In this document: one piece after another, positions 30,690 through 41,702 of the stretch | How positions within the stretch are numbered: the first letter of the stretch is position 1 | How the letters are laid out: each line of letters begins with the position of its first letter | NCBI GenBank assembly: GCA_033060915.1 | Contig: CM065387.1 | Location: forward strand, 38,979,501 to 39,043,500 | Direction: 5' to 3' | Source of the DNA: Euryodendron excelsum | Lineage: Eukaryota; Streptophyta; Magnoliopsida; Ericales; Pentaphylacaceae | DNA length: 64,000 bases | Notes under the pieces: generated by a model | Database searches by the model: none | Seen by the model: the letters and a program-made list of their open reading frames with translations, nothing else | Told to the model about the DNA's origin: nothing | Position numbers and translations under genes: made by a program

Positions 30690-32709
30690 CATTTCAGTAA
30701 GGCCTTGGAACAATGCCCACATCTTCGATACTCAATTCATGATTTGGGTCCTTGGCCAAGGCAAGGCAAGCAAATGCTTCTTCTAGAGCTCTAGACATGT
30801 TGACGTTGATGGCACGATTGTCAGCCTCATTAACCTCCTTTTTGTTCTTTGCAGCGGGTTCTTCTATAAATAGGACGGCTAGTTCACCTCATTCTAACTC
30901 GAACGGTTCCGTCTATGCTTTTGACTCTTCTAGCTCCCAGCCTAAGTCTTCATAGTTGTACTCTATCACGGGCCAAGGGTTCTCTAGTAAGTGACATTCC
31001 GCCGCGGCATACTTTGGATGCAGAAACTCAGCACCCCATCCATCAACAACAATGTTTTCAACAAGCTTTCCTTCTGGAAACATTGGCTCTTCAACTGGCC
31101 AGTCAGAAGCATCAAGTACCTCATCAGGGTTATAGAGATAAATTGGGCACAATGGGAGATCCTCCTCCCAGTGATCTTCTTCATCGGTCTCCCAATCGTT
31201 CTCATAACCTTCGGCCTTGGGCTCGTCGAACTCTCCCTTGCCTTCCATTTCTACAAGTATCATGCTGACGGTGTGGTCCGGCAGAGGGTTGGTGGTCATA
31301 TTGGGGGTTGGAACAGGATTCATCGGTTGCAGATCAATGGTCTTGTTGTCTATCAGGTCCTAAATTTTGTGCTTAAGAGAGAAACAACTTTCGGTGTCGT
31401 GCCCCTGGCCACCCGAATGGTACTCACAAGTGAGGGCGACATTGAAGGTCGGGGGTAGAGGGCTTGACAATGGGCGAGCAGGTATGGGCTTCAAGATATT
31501 GTTCTTCAACAGGTTATGATAGGCCTTAGTTTGGGTGCAAGCCAAGGTGTCAAAGGTACGGATGCATCGGGCAGGTCTATTAAAGTTGGGTCGTGCCCCA
31601 GCAGGGCCATAGTTAGGAGTTAGAACAGGTATGGTTAAAGTAGGTAAGGGCAGGACAGGGTGTGATTGTAGCGATGGACGGCATTGGGGTGGTTAGCCAG
31701 GCAGAATGGCAGACACCTCGCTTTCCTTCTTGATTATTCCCCTTGTAGTAGCCACCTTTTTGGCTATGTTAACAGAACTTTCTCCAGTCTTTGCGTAGGA
31801 ATCGGTGATCCTTCCAGTCTTAAGGCCATTCTCTATCATTTTCCCTTGCATGATGACCTTAGAGAAACTTTTCCCCATGCTTGTGCAGAGCTTCTCGTAA
31901 AATATACCTTGGAAAGTATGTACGAACAATTGGACGTACTCCTTCTCTTCAAGTGGGGGATTGACTTGTGCAGCGGCTTCTCTTTATCTCAAGGCATAGT
32001 TCTTGAAACCTTCTTTTTCGCCCTTACTCATACTCATCAGAGACCATTGGTCAGAAGTGAGATCAATATTGTGACGGTACTGAGCTTTGAATGCTTTAAC
32101 CAGCTCAATCCAAGTCATGATCTTTCTTAGGTCCAGACGGGCAAACCATTGTAGAGCAGACCCAGTGAGGCTATGTTGGAATAACTCCATGAGAAGCTTC
32201 GGATCGTTGCCGTGACCGCTCAATGCTCCAACATAGAGACGAGGATGAGTAATAGGGTTACCAGTGCCGTCATACCTCTAGAAGTCAGGTATTTTGAACC
32301 TAGCAGGTCTTAGATGGTCTAGAAAGAAACAAAGCTCGTCATAAGAAGTAAACCCGTAGGTGTCATGACCATGGAGACTTCACAGTGAGTCCTCTAGCCC
32401 TTGGATTTTCAGACTGAGAGGCTCTAAGGGAGTCCTTTTTACGGCAGGCGAGAGCAATATGGTTTTCTCTTCTTCAACGTTGATCCCTTTGGCATCTTCT
32501 TTGTTCCTCCCAGTATTATCAGATTGCAGTGTGATCCTTGGGTTGGTGGATTCAGGGTCCTTGGATGAGGTTATGGATGACGATGGGATTGCAACAGTAT
32601 CCTTCATAGCCATAGTTTGAATGAGTTTGAGCATTTCATCCATCTTGGTTCTCATTTCATTCACCTCTTCCCAAGAGACCTGAGATGATTCTTCAGGGTT
32701 GGCAGCCAT
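30690..32709 (-). pseudogene. Ogre/Tat-type gag polyprotein, many stops, no frameshift
   Basis: A single minus-strand frame runs from ATG 32709 (MAANPEESSQVSWEEVNEMR) for about 2.02 kb. It contains YDGTGNPITHPRLY, the gag core LLMELFQHSLTGSALQWFAR with LDLRKIMTWIELVKAF and YRHNIDLTSDQ, then LFVHTFQGIFYEKL and IENGLKTGRI. A zinc-finger-like CEYHSGGQGHDTESC and acidic Trp-rich repeats follow (DWETDEEDHWEED, EYNYEDLGWELEE). At least seven stops interrupt it (codons 110, 144, 242, 339, 450, 599 and soon after), most one C-to-T step from CGA or CAG. The frame never shifts. It is the only sense-strand gene left in this element. Confidence 0.85.
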
Positions 32710-34263
32710 TAGTGATGCTCTTTGTCGGGTGATAATGGGGTCCTTAGGTGGATGTTATCCTTTCTTGGGAGTAATATTGACTCAGTGCAGGGTGATCTCT
32801 GTAAATGAAAAAGAAACAGACAGAAAAATAAAAACACAAATTGCAAGTCAGTTTCTAATTTTTAGAAAGCTCTATGCGATGCATGTCCTAGGGTGTCTCT
32901 ATTTAGGAGGGAGACTAATCATAATGAATTGGCTCACTTTTGGAGATAGGGGATTTGCCCTGTATGCAAATATCTTACCGTCAAGTGGGGAACTTCATCC
33001 ATTCATATATTCATCCATCCACTTATTTGAGGAAAATAAGGAAATACATTTAACTTTGGGTTTAAGATACAAAAGAATTAAAATACATTTTAATAGGGGG
33101 AGGGAAAACATTTTCCTTTAGGGTTCCACCTATCTAGTTCTACATAAGAGGTCCTAAATTACTCTTGAGTCTTCGATTCGCCTTCCTTAGATTCGATGTC
33201 GATGAGGTCACTGAGAGACCTTGTTGATCAATTGCCCATTGTCTTCTTGGCAATCGTATCTCCGTGAGCATAAAGGGATTGCGGCCCCTCTTATGGAATG
33301 ACTTGAAATACACGCAATGATTCCTTAGGGTTACATGGGAACTCTTAGGGTTTGTGGTAGGTTTAATGCAAGGAAGAGTGACCTTGGTGTCATTCTCAAT
33401 GGGTTGATCATATGCATGAGAATGTAACGACTTGAGTTACTTTGGAACTCTTGTCTTGACATGGAATATGGAATGCATGAACATGGATATGCAAAGAGCA
33501 TAAGGAAAGAGAATGCAATGGTACAATAAGCATGCATGCATGAGCAATTAGACAAGTATGATAACAGTAAGAATATAGTCATTATAATAACAAGAGTAAA
33601 CAGGTATAAATTAAAGTAAGAGTAGTCGCCCTTTCCTCCATGGTTTTGAAAACGGTGCGTGTGTCTTAAATTCGATAGAGGTTCGCCTATGCAAGGTGTC
33701 TATATGAGCATAAGGTTGAGGGTTGACTAATGCGTTCTAAAAAGGCTCGGTCCCCGGATCTTCAAACCTAGGCCCACTCCCCGAGGTGGTGCCATGATCG
33801 ATTGGTGATCCGAGTGGGGAAACCATCAAAAGGCCGTATACGAAAAAACTAACACAGCATCTTGCCCACAACCAATATATTGTTCCTCCTTTCTAACTAG
33901 AAGGGTCATATCAAAGTAAAAATACAAGTATGCAGAATGCAAGTGCGCGTGCAGTGTGTGTGTGATTTTTGAAAGCAGAAGAAAGAGCCCAACAACTCCC
34001 ATCCATCCTATTCATCACATTCATGCATAGCAGTTATTAAAATGTAAACAAAAAGTGCACCTACAAAACAAATATGCAAGAGTTAGTACGTGGATGGCAA
34101 GCTTAATACAAGATAATATGAATGGAATTAAATAAATGTTTTTGAAAATAACTTTGGAAATTTGATTTTGAAAATGGAAAGTGGATAGAAGTGGACAAGT
34201 TAATTAAAGACTCTACATGGGTGAAGGGTGAAAAGATATGACTATGACCTAACCCTCTAAGTG
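32710..34263. other. 5' leader of the retrotransposon, no gene
   Basis: No convincing frame exists on the sense (minus) strand. The 5' extra ORF known from Ogre elements is not recognisable. Short plus-strand frames lack domains. Confidence 0.45.
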
Positions 34264-34281
34264 TCCGCAGTGGAGTCGCCA
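34264..34281 (-). promoter_or_regulatory. Primer-binding site
   Basis: The minus strand reads TGGCGACTCCACTGCGGA, two bases inside the 5' LTR edge. It resembles the TGGCGACTC(C/T)(G/A)CTGGGGA site of Ogre/Tat elements, thought to pair with a tRNA-Arg. Its place opposite the polypurine tract confirms minus-strand sense. Confidence 0.65.
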
Positions 34282-34283
34282 GC

Positions 34284-36680
34284 AGTCCCGCCTAAATTTT
34301 TTGTACTCGAGGAATACACACACAAGCGGAAAAAATATTATATTCTCTGGTTTGAACTCATCCTCCTAGAAGAATGAGTGCGACTAGGTTTAAATTGAAA
34401 ATTGATTTGAATAAATGGATTTTGAAAAACAATTTGGAGTCGCCACCTAACTTAATTAAAGTGAGTTAGGTCACCTAAAAACTAAACACAATCCGAAGAT
34501 TACACTTAGGGTTTTTGAAAACAATTTTGAAAATACTTCCTCAAGAGAAGGTTTTTAGGAAAATAGGTTGTTTGGCAACCTTTGAAAAATATTTAAGCCA
34601 TTTTTTGAAAATAAACTCCATTTGGTGTTTAAAAATAGTAATCCTAGGTTCGGAGGCTAGTTACGTGTAAAAAAGACGCACTAAGCCATCACCCTATCCC
34701 GCCCTTGTGGTACCTACATGTCTATTCACCGTAAATTCATCTATGAGAGTCTTCAATTCATCTAGGTACAAAACTATCCACTTTAGAAAAGAATTTTTGA
34801 AAAGAAATTTAACATGATACATGATATGCAAGTGTAAGAAAATACTTTGATTTTGAAAATAGATTTGATTTGATTTGATTTGAAAAGATAAATATGATTT
34901 TGAAAGAAAGTTTTGGAGATTGGAAATAAAGATTTGGAAATAGAAATTTGGAATTGGAAGTTTGAAATAGATCATGAAATTTGAGATTTGAAAAAGGTGG
35001 TGACCGCACCTATGAGGGTTGCTTACACATCCCTTTGAAGAAATCAGGTTAGTCGTAATTTGGACAAGAGTCCGATAGAAAATAGAATATTTGATTAGAA
35101 AAAGAAATTGAATTGGAATTTGGATTGAAAGATTAAGAGATTGAACTTTGATTGGAAAATTTGAAAAGATTGGTTTTGAAAAGCCTGGTTTTAGGAAATC
35201 TAGACTTAGAAAAAATGAGACTTTAGGAAAGACTTGAGATTAAGAAAATTTTAATTTGACTTGGAAGGGTTTTAAAAAAGATTTGACTTGAATGTTAGAT
35301 TTAAGAAAAGATTGGATTTAGAAAATATTTGAATTAGGAAAGTTCCATTTTAGAAAAGTTTCGATTTAGGAAAGTTTTGGTTTAGGAGAGTGTTCAAATT
35401 AGAAAAGTTTTCATTCATGAAAGTTTTGAAATAAGAAAGTTTTGAAATAGGAAATGTTTCATTTTAAGAAAGTATTGAAATTAGAAAATTTTGAATTTGA
35501 AATATTTTGAAATAGGGAAGTTTTGAAAGTAAGAAAATTTTGAATTTAGAAAGTTTTAGATTTGAAAAGATTTGAAGTTTAGGAAAGCTTAGAATTTAGA
35601 AAATGTTTGAAAGTTTGAGTTTTAGAAAACACTTGAAGTTAAGAAAGATTTAAGTTTAAGAAATATTTGAAAATTTGAATTTGAAAAGTTGAAATTTGAA
35701 AATGTATGAAATTAGGAAAGGGTTGAATTAGAAAAGATTTGGAAGCTTAAAGTTTAAGGAAAGATTTAAAAGTTAAAGTTTGGGAAACTTAAAGTTTAGG
35801 AAGGTATGAGAATAGGAAAGATTTGCATTAGAAAATATTTGGATTTGGAAGGATTGAGATTTTTTTATTTCCTAAAGCGAAGGATTGGATTTTGTTTCTA
35901 AAAGAGATGCTTTGATTTTATTTCCGAAAATGGATGATTGGATCTAGTTTCCTAAACAGGAAATTGGATTTGGTTTCCTAAAACGGAAGATTTGATTTGG
36001 CGTGGATTTGGAAAGGTGAAGTTTTGAAAATCCTAGATTTGGGAAGACTATAGTTTTGATGTAGAAAAAATAGGTTTTGGAAACTTATGATTTTGATGTA
36101 AAAAAAGAAGATTTTGGAAACCTAGGTCTTGAGGCAAGATTGAAAATCATATTTTTGAAAAGAAAGATTAGGGTTTCCTAATTATTGGCTCTAAGGTTTG
36201 ACTTGGGCACCAAGATAAAGGGTTTTTAGAAAGTGAATTTTTGAAAAGGAAGATTTTTGAAAGGAGATCTTAGAAAGGGTTTTTGGAAAGAGTTTTTAGG
36301 AGAGCACTTAGGGATTGTTCTTAGAAAGTGAATTTGAAGAAAGCGTTTTGGAAAGGAGTTTAAGAAGACATTTTGGAAAACAAATCTTTGAAGGGAATGT
36401 TTTAGAAAACAATTTTGGAAACGAATTTTGGAGAGAATTTTTAGAAAGCATGTTGAAAAAGGGATTTTTAGAAGGAAAAATTTGAAAAGAGAGTTTTTAA
36501 AAAAGTCCATAAAAATATCTCACTTTCCTAAAGCGATTCTAACCATAAGAAAGTTAGAACCATTTTAAGATAGTGGTTTTGAAAACAACAATGATTTTGA
36601 AAATATGGACCATATTAGTCACTTTAAATATAACACTTTTCTAAAGCAACCTTATCCATGAAAAGACTAGAATCACCTTA
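34284..36680 (-). repeat. 5' LTR, truncated (inner half only)
   Basis: It aligns with 20323-22677 of the 3' LTR at about 5 per cent difference in the stretch I compared (21141-21240 against 35092-35190). The terminal base is changed (AGTCCCGCC instead of TGT...). It stops at TAGAATCACCTTA|G, 36680, where the right arm of the inverted duplication begins. U3 and the promoter are lost, so this copy could not be transcribed from its own LTR. Confidence 0.8.
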
Positions 36681-37688
36681 GTTGGATCTCCGTATCCACC
36701 TCGAATGAAGCAAATGCACCCAAACTGAGAAGCTAGCTACTTGAATCAATCATGAAAGCATGTAAAAATGTAAAGAAAGCATGTAGAGATGTAAATCTAA
36801 AGTTTACTTGAACAATAAAAGTATTTGGTTGCAAGGAAAATAAAGAAAAATGCTAAAAAATAAAGAAAAATACAAGGAAGTGGAGGAAAATTACAAACCC
36901 TAACTCTATTATACTCTTACAAAGGTAAATCTAAGTAAAACATGAAGAAAAATGGGGGAGAACCCCATGGATGAGCTACTCCCGCTGCTCCCGCCACTCC
37001 CTATTCTAAAACTAACCTAAAAACTCAAAAAATCCTAAGCTTGCCAAATCTAAGTTTAAAATTCATTTTTTGCATAGAGCATCTGAATGGCTTCCGAACG
37101 CCATCCAAAGAGCGTCTGGATGCACTTTGGATGTAAAAAATGCAATTTGCCAGGCTTCAGACGTAAAAAATGCAGCCTGAAAGTCAAACTACCATCTGAA
37201 CGGACTTCGAACACCTATCAGATGCACCGTTCGGAATGACACTATTCACTATTCGGACGGTACTGTTCACAGTTCGAACGGTATTGTTCACTGTTTAGAC
37301 GGGTACTATTCACCATTCGAACAACCAGTAACCTTGAAGCTTGACTTTGACCATATTAGAGGTCAATTCAGCCGATACACATTAGAAGCAAAGTTGTAGA
37401 TCTCGAAATCTTCTTTCCAATAAAGTAAAATCAGCTCAATCGGAAACTAGACTAAAAAGTTATTGGTATAATACCAAGACCATTTGGAATTCTAATCACC
37501 GGTTTGTTCGTATTGAACCCGCTTTGATCATTCTTGCTTAGTTTTGCCTTTATTAGCTTTTATAACCTACAAAACACACACAAAATATAACCAAACATAT
37601 ATCTAACTAAAATAAGATAATTAACACTAATTTAAGTCTAACAAAGTGCGAATTAAAGGCTTATGATTATACTTTTATGGTGTAATCA
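36681..37688 (-). mobile_element. Family S LTR, truncated, right-arm copy
   Basis: This is the reverse complement of about 13151-14130, ending ...ATGGTGTAATCA at 37688 and followed by the target duplication CTACC (37689-37693). The first 30 bases (36681-36712) do not match the left arm. Difference from the left copy is about 8 per cent where I compared it (37440-37560). Decayed palindromes (CCGTTCGGAA, GTTCGAACGGT, ATTCGGACGGT) lie at 37190-37325. Confidence 0.75.
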
Positions 37689-37936
37689 CTACCGGGACCC
37701 AAAATCCCAAGGGTCGCCCAAACCAACAATGATAATGTCAATGCTGGGCTTGCCACCTTGATAAGAAAACTAGAGGCCCTTGAAGTTAAGAAAGTTCATG
37801 CAATAGAGAGTGGGGTGATAAAAGATATGTGTTGTCTTGTGTGTGAGAACATGGATTATGACACCGCTTTATGTCCAGTCATTCTAGGTGTGAAGGAAGT
37901 ATTGCACGGCCAAGTCAATGCCATTAGCCAATAACC
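37689..37936 (+). pseudogene. Ty3/gypsy gag C-terminus, right-arm copy
   Basis: The plus frame encodes NAGLATLIRKLEALEVKKVH, then CCLVCENMDYDTALCPVI and KEVLHGQVNAISQ. The C-x2-C...C spacing of the gag zinc finger is kept better than in the left-arm copy (12891-13145). It joins the solo LTR at the same codon as the left copy, so both derive from one insertion event followed by duplication. Confidence 0.75.
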
Positions 37937-39140
37937 AAGGGATTTTTGAAAATGTCTTTGGACATATAACTTTGGGAAATTTTTGGAATGTTTTGGAACA
38001 ACCTAAGAGAGTTTGAAAAATGCTTTTTGAAATAGAACTTGGGAAATTTTTGAAGTCTTTTGGAAGTAACTCAAGAAAGTTTTGGAATATTCTTAAAACA
38101 ACGCAAGGGATTTTTGAAATGCTTTTGAAAATAACTCGAGAGTTTAGGGATGTTTTGAAATCTTGATAATGAATTTTTCAAAATAGAGTTTGGATTGGAA
38201 TAGTGTTGGAGTTCTTGATAACTTGCCTTTGAAAAGGTTTTGAAAACTATTTTTGTACAGCTTATGAATGGCATGTTAAAATATTTCATCACCTTTAAGA
38301 GGTTAGCTAATAAACAATTAAACTTTTTTAAGGCTATGATTTTTGAAAATTGTTTTTAGAAAAGGGGTTAGAAACTTCCCTTAGGGTTTTAAAAATGCTT
38401 TGGGGTTATAGAACCCTACTTGATATCTCACTTTCCTTAGGGAACCATAATCATGAGATGACTAAGATTTTCCTATGGATGTGACTTTTGAAAAGCATTT
38501 TTAAAAAAGGTTTTTGAAAATACTTAGGATTTAGAACCCTAATATGAATCTTGGAGGTTTCATTCCATACATCACTCTCCTTTATAGGCCATAACCATGA
38601 GACGGTTAAGACCACCTTAGAGTTGTGAGTTTTTGGAGAACATTTTGGAAAATAGGTTTTGAAAGTGTTAAAGGTATAGTCATTTTCGGTTAAGACAAGT
38701 TTAAGAGGGCTCTTGAAACTATTTTGAGAGGAGCATGGATGCATTTGAAGCGACTTTTGAGTCATTGATTTTTGAAAACTCAAGAAAGTGAGGTGTTTTG
38801 AAAACATGCATTTTGAAAAAATGGTTTTGAATTGAGTAATGACTTTTAATGGTCTTGAAATTGGAACCTTGAAGTTTACTCATCATGGTTAGGTTAACCT
38901 AAGATTAACTGACTTGGGTTAGGTTAACCTATGGTTAACTAACTAGGGTTAAGTTAACCTAGGGTTTGGTTGACCTAGGGTTAACTAACTTGGGTTAAGT
39001 TAACCTAGTGTTAGATAACTATGATCAAGTTAACCTAGGGTTTTGAAAGGGGGTTTGAAACTGGGGTTTGGTCTTAGTGATATTTGAAAGGTGGTTTTGA
39101 GCCCTAATATGAACCTTGAAAAAAGGGGTTATGAAAACCA
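37937..39140 (-). mobile_element. Family L LTR fragment, right-arm copy
   Basis: This is the reverse complement of 11746-12890. It includes repeated CTTGGGAAATTTTTGAAGT-like units (37960-38140) and the GGTTAACCTA(G)GGTTAA array at 38885-39035, which here keeps more units than the left copy. It carries no gene. It abuts LINE sequence at about 39140, exactly as in the left arm. Confidence 0.75.
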
Positions 39141-40224
39141 TGACATGAATAAGAGATTTGGGATGCTGTGAGAAAAACTAGTGCTTTTAAAGCGCCTGGC
39201 AGAGATGGTTATCAAGCTATTTTATTCATAAATTTTGGAATATTGTTGGTGGCTCTGTGTGCCAATTTATAAGAAAATGTTGTCTTAATAGGAATTTTCC
39301 TACTGAAATGAATAAGACATTAATCACCAATATTCCTAAGATGATAATCTTGAAAATATAAAACAATTTAGGCCCATTAGCTTATGTAATGTTTCTTATA
39401 AGGTTTTGTATTAAATCCTTGTTAATAAAACTAGACCACTTTTGGGAAACATTGTTCATTCTGCCCAAAGTAGTTTTATTCCAGGAAGAATGACCACTGA
39501 TAATATTATCATTGCCCAAGAAATTATTCACACTCTAAGAAACAAAAAAGGCTACAGTGGTGGTATGGTGATTAAAATAGATCTTGAGAAAGCTTATGAT
39601 AGGATTTCTTGGGATTTCCTGAGAAACACTTTAGAGATCTTTAATCTAAACCAAGTTTGGAAAGATCTTATTATGCAATCTATGACTACTATTAGTACGT
39701 CTATCCTTTGGAATGGTGAAAGCCTTCCCGAATTTTCCCGAAAGGGGTCTTAGACAAGGTGATCTCTTGTCTCCTTACCTCTTTGTCCTTGCATGGAAAG
39801 ATTATCTATGTTGATTAACAAAAGTGTTAATGAAGGGGATTGGAAAGGTATCAAAGCTTTGAAAAATGGTCCATGTATAACACATTTATATTTTGCAAAT
39901 GATTTGCTATTATTTGCTAAAGCTGACATTGATAATTGCAGTAGTGTTAAAGAGGTCCTCAATGAATTTTGTGATTGCTCAGGTCAAAGGATTAACCTTA
40001 CCAAGTCCAAACTTTTTGTGTCCCCGAATATACTTAGAACTCAAGCTATAGCCCTTAGCTTGCTAAGTGGCATCCCCCTCATGCAAGATCTAGGTAAGTA
40101 TTTGGGTGTCCTTATCCCCCATAAGAGAATTAATACTAATCATTACAGCTAAATTCTTGAGAAAATCCATAAGAGGTTGGTAGGGTGGAAAGCAAATGTG
40201 CTCTCCCTTGTTGGTACAGCCACC
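39141..40224 (+). pseudogene. LINE reverse transcriptase, right-arm copy (uninterrupted)
   Basis: This is the inverted counterpart of the LINE split by the 6.4-kb LTR on the left. Motifs in order: LISLCNVSYK-like segment near 39375, QSSFIPGRMTTDNIIIAQEI, GGMVIKIDLEKAYDRISWDF (palm A), CMERLSMLINKSVNEGDWKG after a frameshift at about 39740, and ITHLYFANDLLLFAKAD. The catalytic FADD box is FAND here, so the second catalytic-box residue (Asp) is lost. It keeps NEFCDCSGQRINLTKSK, deleted from the left copy. It is cut at 40224 by an LTR fragment. Confidence 0.85.
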
Positions 40225-40613
40225 TGTCACGCCCTGATTTTTAACTAAGTCATTTTGGCTCTGGAAAAAGCATGGAACTCTATCATTAGAACTCATCCTC
40301 TTAGAAGGACGAATGCAACTAGGTTTGAACTTGAAATTAATTTTAAGAAGGGCATTTTAGAAAAAAATTGGAGTCGCTACATAACTTGATTAAGGTGAGT
40401 TAGGTCACCTAAAACTAAATATAATCCGGAGATTAAACTTACGGTTTTGGAAAAAGACTTTGGAAAACACCCTCAAGAGAGGGTTTTTAAGAAAATAGGT
40501 TGTTTGCAACCTTTGAAAAGTTTTAAGCCCTTTCTAAAAATAACTCTATTTTAGTCTTTCGAAAACAGAATCTATGACTCGGGGGTTGGTTATGTGCAGA
40601 GAAGATATCCTAA
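40225..40613 (-). mobile_element. Family L LTR end fragment inserted in LINE
   Basis: It starts TGTCACGCCCTG at 40225 and follows the LTR end through the CGACTAGGTTTGAA, GGAGTCGC and GAGTTAGGTCACC landmarks. It stops at about 40613 (GAAGATATCCTAAA), where outer-arm sequence resumes. The insertion site is GTACAGCCACC in the LINE. The rest of the LTR, the LINE 3' end and the spacer have been deleted from this arm. Confidence 0.8.
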
Positions 40614-41324
40614 AACTAGTGCAAAATAAGTTGATTTTGCAATCCAAGCACCCCTTAGTTTTCGTTACATCATATTTACCAATTCAAGTACATAAAAAGT
40701 TGATTTTGCTTAGTGTAGAGATTGTGAAGAAGAGAGCAGCAAGGAGATGAAGAAATTGATCTTTGAATTTGCTAACGGTTGAAGATTTTGCAATATATAA
40801 TTTGGCAAAAAAATAAGGAAAAAACTATTGTTATGCATTAGCATATAAATGTTTATTATTTTTTTCTTCTATTGTATTTTGTGGGGATTCATAGAATTTT
40901 GCCCTTCTACAGTGATGAGCAATCCCATAGAATTTATTAATATGGAAAAACAAAAAAAGTGTGGCTAAGGATGACAGCAGTCAGGTATGAGACGTGTTTG
41001 TCTAAATCCTACCCCTATCCTAATAGGAAAAACCTCCTCCCCCACAACCATTCTATACCCATTCTGAATAAACTATTGAATCCCATACCTGTTTATTTCT
41101 AAATCGAGTAAGGTTAATCCTCATATTTTTTATTTTCTATTTTGAAAATAGATAATATTTCCTGGTCTTAAACATTTTTGAAAATAACAAATTAATTTAC
41201 AAAAGGGTTAAATTCGCTTACACTTCTTGAGGTTTAGACTATCGACAACTAGACTCATTATTTTTAAAAAATGAGCACCTAGACCCCTTACCGTTGCACT
41301 TCATAAGCCAACCTTAGTTTCAAG
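40614..41324. repeat. Outer arm of inverted duplication (right)
   Basis: From about 40630 it is the reverse complement of 280-990, starting with the last 25 bp of the Tourist-like MITE (GCAATCCAAGCACCCC, TTA). It has no gene. The left arm has a 26-G run in this segment; this arm does not. Confidence 0.7.
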
Positions 41325-41694
41325 TAGGGTAGACATTGGGCAGGCCTAGTTGGGCTTGACCGGGCCTACAAGAAAAAAAATTATATCGGCTCTAAAACCA
41401 AATCTCAAACCCTCCCAAAATAAAATTTATGATTTCCAAGCTAGCCTAAGCCCGCCCATTTAATTTAAAAATATTTTTAAATAAACATTTTTTCTTCAAA
41501 AATAAAGTTAAATAATATAGAATCTAAATACATAAATATAATCAAATATAAAAATATCATTTTTTAATATTTCGGCCTGGGCGTCAAAAAAATTCTAAAG
41601 CCCGCCAAATAAACTAATTGGACCTAAAGAAAAATTTCAAGCCCTATACATGATGGACGGGCATGAGTAGGCCAACGGCTCGTGTGCACCCCTA
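41325..41694. mobile_element. hAT-type MITE (complete)
   Basis: It begins TAGGGTAGACATTGGGC and ends GTGCACCCCTA. The reverse complement of the right end, TAGGGGTGCACACGAGCC, gives an imperfect inverted repeat. It is flanked by GTTTCAAG (41317-41324) and ATTTCAAG (41695-41702), an 8-bp target duplication with one change, which fits hAT. It is 370 bp, AT-rich inside and non-coding. The left-arm copy is at 1-279. Confidence 0.75.
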
Positions 41695-41702
41695 ATTTCA
41701 AG

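Larger units (their letters stand above)
20323..36680 (-). mobile_element. Non-autonomous Ogre/Tat-like Ty3/gypsy element, pol-less, with antisense PMD gene
   Basis: In sense order on the minus strand: 5' LTR (only 36680-34284, outer part lost), primer-binding site (34281-34264), leader, gag (32709-30690), a gene-free stretch, an antisense PMD gene (28760-26915 on plus), a repeat array, a polypurine tract (24996-24980) and a full 3' LTR (24979-20323). I found no protease, RT, RNase H or integrase motif on either strand of 28761-30690 or elsewhere inside. The very long LTRs, the TGGCGACTCC primer site and the AAAAAGAGGGGCAGC tract point to the Ogre/Tat lineage. Target duplication cannot be tested because the 5' LTR is cut at 36680. 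Confidence 0.85.

Noticed and set aside
1..41702. Inverted arms as a haplotype or assembly artefact
   Set aside because: The arms differ by about 8 per cent where compared and carry separate insertions and deletions, too much for collapsed haplotypes. Read support is still worth having.
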